The notes under the pieces were generated by a model. It ran no database searches. It was not told the origin of the DNA and worked only from the letters and a program-made list of their open reading frames with translations. From assembly GCA_034509735.1 (NCBI GenBank), contig JACGWO010000002.1, positions 49,659,115 to 49,723,114 on the forward strand: a DNA stretch of 64,000 nt, given 5' to 3'. The stretch comes from Sesamum alatum. Taxonomy: Eukaryota > Streptophyta > Magnoliopsida > Lamiales > Pedaliaceae. This document shows positions 58,631 through 64,000 of the stretch, piece after piece. Position 1 is the first letter of the stretch. Every line of letters begins with the position of its first letter. Made by a program: the position numbers and the translations under genes.

Positions 58631-61600
58631 ATTGCTTTACCTTCTTGCTGGAGCGGTTCAGAGTCGTTTTTGTTTGTAAAGTATTTGATCGTGCATTTAT
58701 ATTGAAATCTTGAAGTACCATGTACAAGACTTGTAGTTATATTAAACTAGAGGGATGCTGATGTAGTTGAATCTTGCTTTTGCGTCGGAAGTCATTGTTG
58801 TTGAACTCCCTGGTGATAATGCATCTTCCACTTGCAATTTCAGGATAACTGGTATCCAGGCTTCACAATTTGACAAATGTATGTTCAAGCTACTTATTTT
58901 CTGGGCTTTGCTTTAGGTCGAAAATTCTTGCGAGGCTCCTGGAACTGTGAGTCCAAGAGGCCTTTACAATCATCAATTCGGGACGGTGGGTGACTCTATC
59001 CCACTACCCGATGTTGCGATGGATCCCGTATTTAGGTGTCACTCTGATCATCAAAGAATTGAGCATTATGGGACCCTTTAAAGTCAGATCTTACATTTCT
59101 GAGAGCTCACAGGAATTCTTGGCCCATGGAAGGGGATGCTTGTGTCTAACTAGTGAAATCATTCTATTCATCTTGATGTGGCTCCTATAAATTCTGTGCG
59201 CAGTGTGGTCCAAAATGCCCTGCTACACTGGAAATTGTTTATAGTCAAGTGTTCAGAATCTCTAATTGTTTGTTTCAGACATTGCACTCAATCAAGAATG
59301 TGGAGTTTGACTTCTCAGTAAGGTGGTCTTTTTTTCTTGCAGATTGGCACACAATATATTATATTGAAATAATGGTACGGAAAGGATAATTGGTGACTGA
59401 AATGCTTAGTTAGCAAGTAAAAGTGTATGATTCCATTATTTGTATTGTCATTCCATATATTTCGGTGCCCATTAGTTATTACAAAGAGATTCCCATTTCA
59501 ATTGTACAATAATTCCAACACATTCTGCCAAGATTTTTAAACTGTAAATAAATAAGCATTAACCTCTCTAATTCCTTCTAATTGAAGAAAAAATTAAGTA
59601 TGACCAAATGCCCATTTTTGTTATTCTTGGAAGTGTTTTTACTGCAGATGAATATATTGTTAATTGGGTAATTATTGCTTCTTTTAAAAATAGTGAAGAA
59701 ATTGAAATAGAAAAAATAATATAATACATTTTAAAATATCAATTTCAATTTGATAAGTTTGAATTTAATTTGTCGAGCTCAGCTTGAACTTGATTTGATT
59801 AATACATTTTAAAATATCAATTTCAATTTGATAAGAGAGGAGCTAATAACAAGGAACCCTAATCTATTGCGACAAGAAAATGGCGATTTTAAAGATATTC
59901 TCAGTTATATTTGATGAAATAAATTAAACTACTCAATACTTTATTAAAATTGATTTGTAAAAGTTCGTTTGAATTTAATTTGTTTAAATTTAATTTTTCG
60001 TTCGATAAGTTTGCGAGCTCAGCTCGAATTTGATTTGATTAATACAAAAATAATATAATACATTTTAAAATATCAAATAATTCAATTTCGATTCATATTT
60101 GATCCAACTAAAATTCATTTAAACTCGATTAGATTAATAACCAAATTAAATTCAAACATAAATTTTCAAACTCGATAAAAATTAAACAAACTTAAAAAAT
60201 GATGTACTCCCAAGATTCGAACCTTTTACAACAGCAGGCAGATCTCATACAATCCTCAACATGTATGTGTATGATTCGCGACAAAACCCAGGTTACAGAT
60301 AATGCAGATCACATAAAATTTACCAATTCCCGGTACGCAGCTGAAGTATTACTTTCGTCAGTCTATGCAATGTCAGATGATGTTTTGCTCTTATAAAATG
60401 AGCAAAAAAGGAAGATGCAACTGAGATATGTCAGAATTCTTTATTACTAACAAGAAGATTAGATTAGATGCCATAAGCTGATTTAGTTCAATCACCCACA
60501 TAAGTTTTTCGAAAGGAAAAGGTGAAGTGGGACCCTGTTTTCCTCTTGCTCGCATATAAAAATGTCTTTTTCGTCTTCGGTTTTGCCTTTTACCTTTCTT
60601 TTTCGCTCACCCATTTGCTTCAGTGAGGGACTGACGCAGTTCACGGAGGAGACTTTGCTTGCAGCGAGAAAGAAAGAGAGGGGAGGGGAAAATCAAGAAG
60701 CCCATTTCACCAACTTCACTCAAATGTATCAAAGTTGAATTCTTTTTCTATACTGTGATTTGCAATTCTGTCTTATTTCAAGAACCCTTTTCTTTCTTGG
60801 ATTTTTTGTCCAAGTTGTGGTGAATACGCAGTCTTTATTTTGCTACTTTGTTGTCTATGTTGAAGAAAGATATTTATCTATTTTGATCTAAAGAATATGT
60901 GAGCAAGATCTTGTTTTTTTTGCTGCATGTAGTCCTTTGAATTTTCTTTTCTTGTTTTACGGTTGCTTCAGTATGTGTGTTAGTTTATGAGTTGTCGAGT
61001 CAATCTTACATTGGAAGGCCTTAATTCTGTTGTTGGATAGAGTTAATGAATGGTTTGGGGAATTGGATATTCCCTGTGTGTGGTTATGATTTGTGAATTT
61101 GGTCACTATAATGCATTTTTTGTTCTTTTGTTTTCAGATTAGATTTATGTATTCTGATTATGAAGTGTCAAAGTCAGCGGAAAGCCATTCTATTTGAATT
61201 TTTCGTGGGAAGAAAGTTACTGCGATTGTGCTTGTTATCTACATAGATGTTTCTTGTTTCTTTAAATATAGTCTCTGATCAATTTGTTGTATTTCTTCCG
61301 AGTTTATTTCTTTAACCTTATTGCTTAATTTAATCTTGACCAAAGACTTTCATAGCCAATAAGAAGTTGCATAAATTGATGCATGAGTAGGATTTGTTTA
61401 TAAGGTTGCTTTCTCATACTTGCAATAGAGATAACGAGAACAATTACATTGTCTGCCGTTCTGCCTAGAGGGATGATTAATCTTTGGTATTTGGTGCTCA
61501 AGGTTGGTCCATTATTGTTTCTCCTTAATATGATTTCTTTCATGTTGACGGAGTAAGAGATGCTTCTAGCTTGATCATCATGAGTACTTTCTTTTCTTTT

Positions 61601-61966
61601 CTTCTTTTCTTTTCTTCTTTTCTTTTTATTTGAATTATAATGAGTTCTTGAAGCATCTCCTTATAAAAGTTTTCGTACTGTAAAAGGGGTTAGTGAACCC
61701 CTAAATTGTGAAAAGAGAGAAAGCAATTGGGCTTTGAGCTTTAATTCACAAGATGGAAAGAACCATTGAAAGGGGCTGTTTGAAGATGTTGGTTGCATCT
61801 TCTTTTCTGAAACTGCATTGTTTTTTAACTTTTGGGATAATCCTAAACTGCTTTTGTTATAAGTTTTATCTGCTGTTTCTGAAACATATTGTTTCTCTCC
61901 ACTTATGTCCAAAGAGAGGATAAATCTGAGCACGTGAAGAATCGATTCGGAAGACAGCATCTGGTG
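58631..61966. other. RPB6 3' region, repeats, and 5' leader of the E3-like gene
   Basis: 58631-59600 is RPB6 3' UTR and flank. 59720-60090 contains imperfect repeats of GAGCTCAGCTTGAACTTGAT/GAGCTCAGCTCGAATTTGAT and TACATTTTAAAATATCAA, an unassigned repeat. 60540-60730 looks like a promoter and first untranslated exon (CATATAAAAATG at 60554, then GA-rich leader), with a 5' UTR intron reaching to about 61914. Confidence 0.4.
61587..61629. repeat. Pyrimidine microsatellite (TTTTC/TTC)n
   Basis: Imperfect run of CTTTT and CTT units in the probable 5' UTR intron of the E3-like gene. Confidence 0.85.
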
Positions 61967-63419
61967 ATGTCTGAAGCACCAATGATGAATAACCAGGTCT
62001 ACAACCATTATTTGACTGGCATGACACCAGCTGAAATCGCTGAACATCTTCAGGATATTTGCCCTGAATTTGTTGATTTGAATCCTGAAGAAGTTCTTCT
62101 AATGCAGGTAAACTGAACTTACTAAAGCTACTGTCTTGGACAGCTGAGGACTCCCCTTTCTCTAAGAATCTCATTAATAGTATTCATAACAGGAAAGTGC
62201 CTTCCAATATATCCAGAAGAATAAGCAGAACATGCATATGACCTCCGGCTATGGGGAAACTGGCAACAGTACTTTGGTTATGGCACATGAGAATGAGTCC
62301 TCACATGGCTCCAGTGTTGAACACCAAATGGCTCTAGATGAAGCCTTAGCAAGAGCCTTGGAGTTGGGCGACGACTTCAACAATTTATATGTTCATGAGC
62401 ATGTCATCGATGCAGCAGCAGTTGGTAAACAAATTCCTTCTCCAAGTGTTCAATCTTATTTCACAAGAAGTTTCTGTTCAAATTGAGAAATCTGCTGTAA
62501 GAAATTCATTGTCCATTTACTATCATATTCTGTTCTTCAATATGTAGCTTTGATGTTTAAGTTTCTTTCTTCTACGATGGTTTATTGTGTGGGATTGAAA
62601 CAAGTGTTTGATTGTTCCATATTGTAGTCCATAGGTTAGTACAAATATTCCTTCTTGTTATTCAGTTAGTAAGTTCTCTGTCATTTCATGTAATATGTAC
62701 CAACTGGATTTACATTTTAATCAGTTCTGCATTCTCTTGTTTTTTATAGCCATTTATGATATTTTGTGTAGTCCTTATATGAAGAATTGACTTCAATTTG
62801 ATTTGATCTACAGAAAACACAGGATCGACTTCCACAGAAGCTCCTATCCGGGTACTTGCCTACTCCACTCCCTGATTGTGTTGTAAATCATGAGGTTAAG
62901 GGTCATAATCTACATTTGTTATGCCCCTCTGTGCAGGTTGAAAGTCAAAACATAAGGCAAGATGAAATTGATCCTGATAACATGACTTACGAGGTTGGTC
63001 GTGTGACTTGTATCAGTTGTATTTTAGTTTTCATCTGCAACCTTGAAATTCTTACCTTCGCTGTTATAAATGATGACAATCATGGTGCTCCTTCTTGAAT
63101 TTGTTTTGATTTTTAGGAATTGCAATTACTTGGAGAATCTGTTGGTAGTGAAAGCAGAGGACTTCCAGCAGACCTCATCTCAAGATTACCGACATTCAAA
63201 TACAAATCTGCCTTGTTCTCAATGAAAAAGAAAAAAGAAAAAGAAGAGTACGGCTTCTCCAACCTAAGATCTGATTGTGTGTACATGTGTTGCTAGACAA
63301 ACTGCTCCCGTTGTCAATACTGGCAAAATATGTTAATGTTGTATGTGCACGTACGTGTGCTTTCTTTTTCTCTTTTTCCCTGCAGGGTGATGGTTGCATA
63401 TGTCGAAAGTGACCCATAG
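61967..63419 (+). CDS. BIG BROTHER-related E3 ligase-like protein lacking a readable RING
   Basis: Family members are RING-type E3 ubiquitin ligases controlling organ size. Exons 61967-62107, 62193-62424, 62814-62851, 62937-62993, 63117-63247 and a last piece from 63386 join in phase. The N-terminus reads MSEAPMMNNQVYNHYLTGMT and PAEIAEHLQDICPEFVDLNP; MALDEALARALELGDDF and DEIDPDNMTYE|ELQLLGESVG are typical, as is GLPADLISRLPTFKYKSALF. Here the family continues into the C3H2C3 RING. Instead, the only donor in the Lys-rich exon 5 end (GA|GTACGG) joined to the acceptor at 63385 gives EEVMVAYVESDP and stop at 63419. In the alternative frame the same exon reads GDGCICRK-stop, a remnant of the first RING cysteines with one residue missing. 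Either the gene is truncated or the RING is encoded past the window by a splice I cannot see. Confidence 0.7.
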
Positions 63420-64000
63420 AATTATTACAGAAATGTAAAAATGAATTACACACAGTCATATCATCTAGGTGAAGCCATAGAAACAAGAGTTAGAATTTAG
63501 TCATAGGTACACTAGGACGGATCATGATAGCGCCCTCATTAATCTCTTTTCACTAAAGAATTTGCTTTCAAGTTCGTCCCAGTGTCCGTGTTCACATCAC
63601 CGCCTTGCCAGTTCAACCAGTGTTTCAGAAGATTGAACCTATGCGCTGTCATCTTCTAGCTGGTGATCTACAATTCTTTCAACAAGGCTTTTGTCACAAG
63701 AAAACCTAAATCATCCTTTGAAGCAAAAATTGCTTCTGCTCTTCTTCTTTTCTTGGTACGCATGCTTTTCTTTTCTCCTCTGTTGCTGCAAGCCTGAAAG
63801 TTTTGTGTTGAATGGGCCCGATACGAAGTCAATGTATCGGGCTGATTTAAAAGTTCAGTTTTTCACTCTTCCACACGATTCTACAGTGATGAAATACAAC
63901 CCAGGCTCCTTAAGATTGTTGCATGTCCTGTGACAGTATCACATAGTCGGAACCACAAATTTCAGCTACTATGTAAGGAGAAACAGCTATTCTTTGTTTT
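63420..64000. other. 3' flank of the E3-like gene
   Basis: No CXXC or HXXC pairs of a RING finger are readable in any forward frame here. No other gene recognised. Confidence 0.45.

Noticed and set aside
1..64000. LTR retrotransposon coding domains, CRISPR arrays, viral insertions
   Set aside because: No integrase, reverse transcriptase or capsid motifs and no regularly spaced repeats were seen on either strand.

Overview
The window is nuclear DNA of a eudicot plant. Genes are split by short GT-AG introns, intergenic DNA is AT-rich and crowded with small inverted-repeat transposons, and the recognisable families are plant-specific (class B heat shock factor, IQD, FRS, PMT methyltransferase, nsLTP, a FIL1-type anther protein, CYP80-like P450s). 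A Lamiales-type asterid is my guess from the FIL1-like and P450 sequences; this is weak inference.

Layout: 1-864 (+) is the 3' part of an HsfB2-type repressor. 1532-1618 (-) is a scrap of a CML13/14 calmodulin-like gene. 2279-3170 is a fold-back transposon. 4655-11838 (+) is a many-exon 3-hydroxyisobutyryl-CoA hydrolase-like gene with frameshifts in most internal exons. 14044-14421 (+) encodes a lipid-transfer protein. 17844-20765 (-) is an IQD calmodulin-binding scaffold. 24145-27058 (-) is a FAR1-related (FRS) protein, a domesticated MULE transposase, assembled here as 874 aa in four exons. 29667-30412 (-) is a FIL1/A9-type anther protein with an 8-nt last coding exon. 30807-35006 (-) is a six-exon Golgi PMT-type methyltransferase of 660 aa.

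36.9-56.6 kb is an accessory region: a broken CYP80-like P450 (-), two intact paralogous P450s of 496 aa (+), several MITE families, a tandemly duplicated promoter block, and a degraded second copy of the 3' part of the FRS locus. 57273-58630 (+) is the housekeeping RNA polymerase subunit RPB6. 61967-63419 (+) is a BIG BROTHER-related E3-like gene whose RING finger is missing from the readable sequence.

The most informative structure is the P450 region. A segment from the 3' end and downstream flank of the FRS gene (22.5-24.5 kb, - strand) recurs at 49.49-51.44 kb (+ strand), directly after P450 copy A. Comparing the two copies gives empty sites that define two later insertions: a Tourist-type MITE with a TAA target duplication and a 209-bp poly(A) retroposon flanked by a ~12-bp duplication. 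P450 copy B has an intact TATA box downstream of a tandemly duplicated ~1-kb block, while the matching TATA position in copy A is degenerate. I saw no operons, CRISPR arrays or viral genes. Splice sites were assigned by reading, not by transcript evidence.
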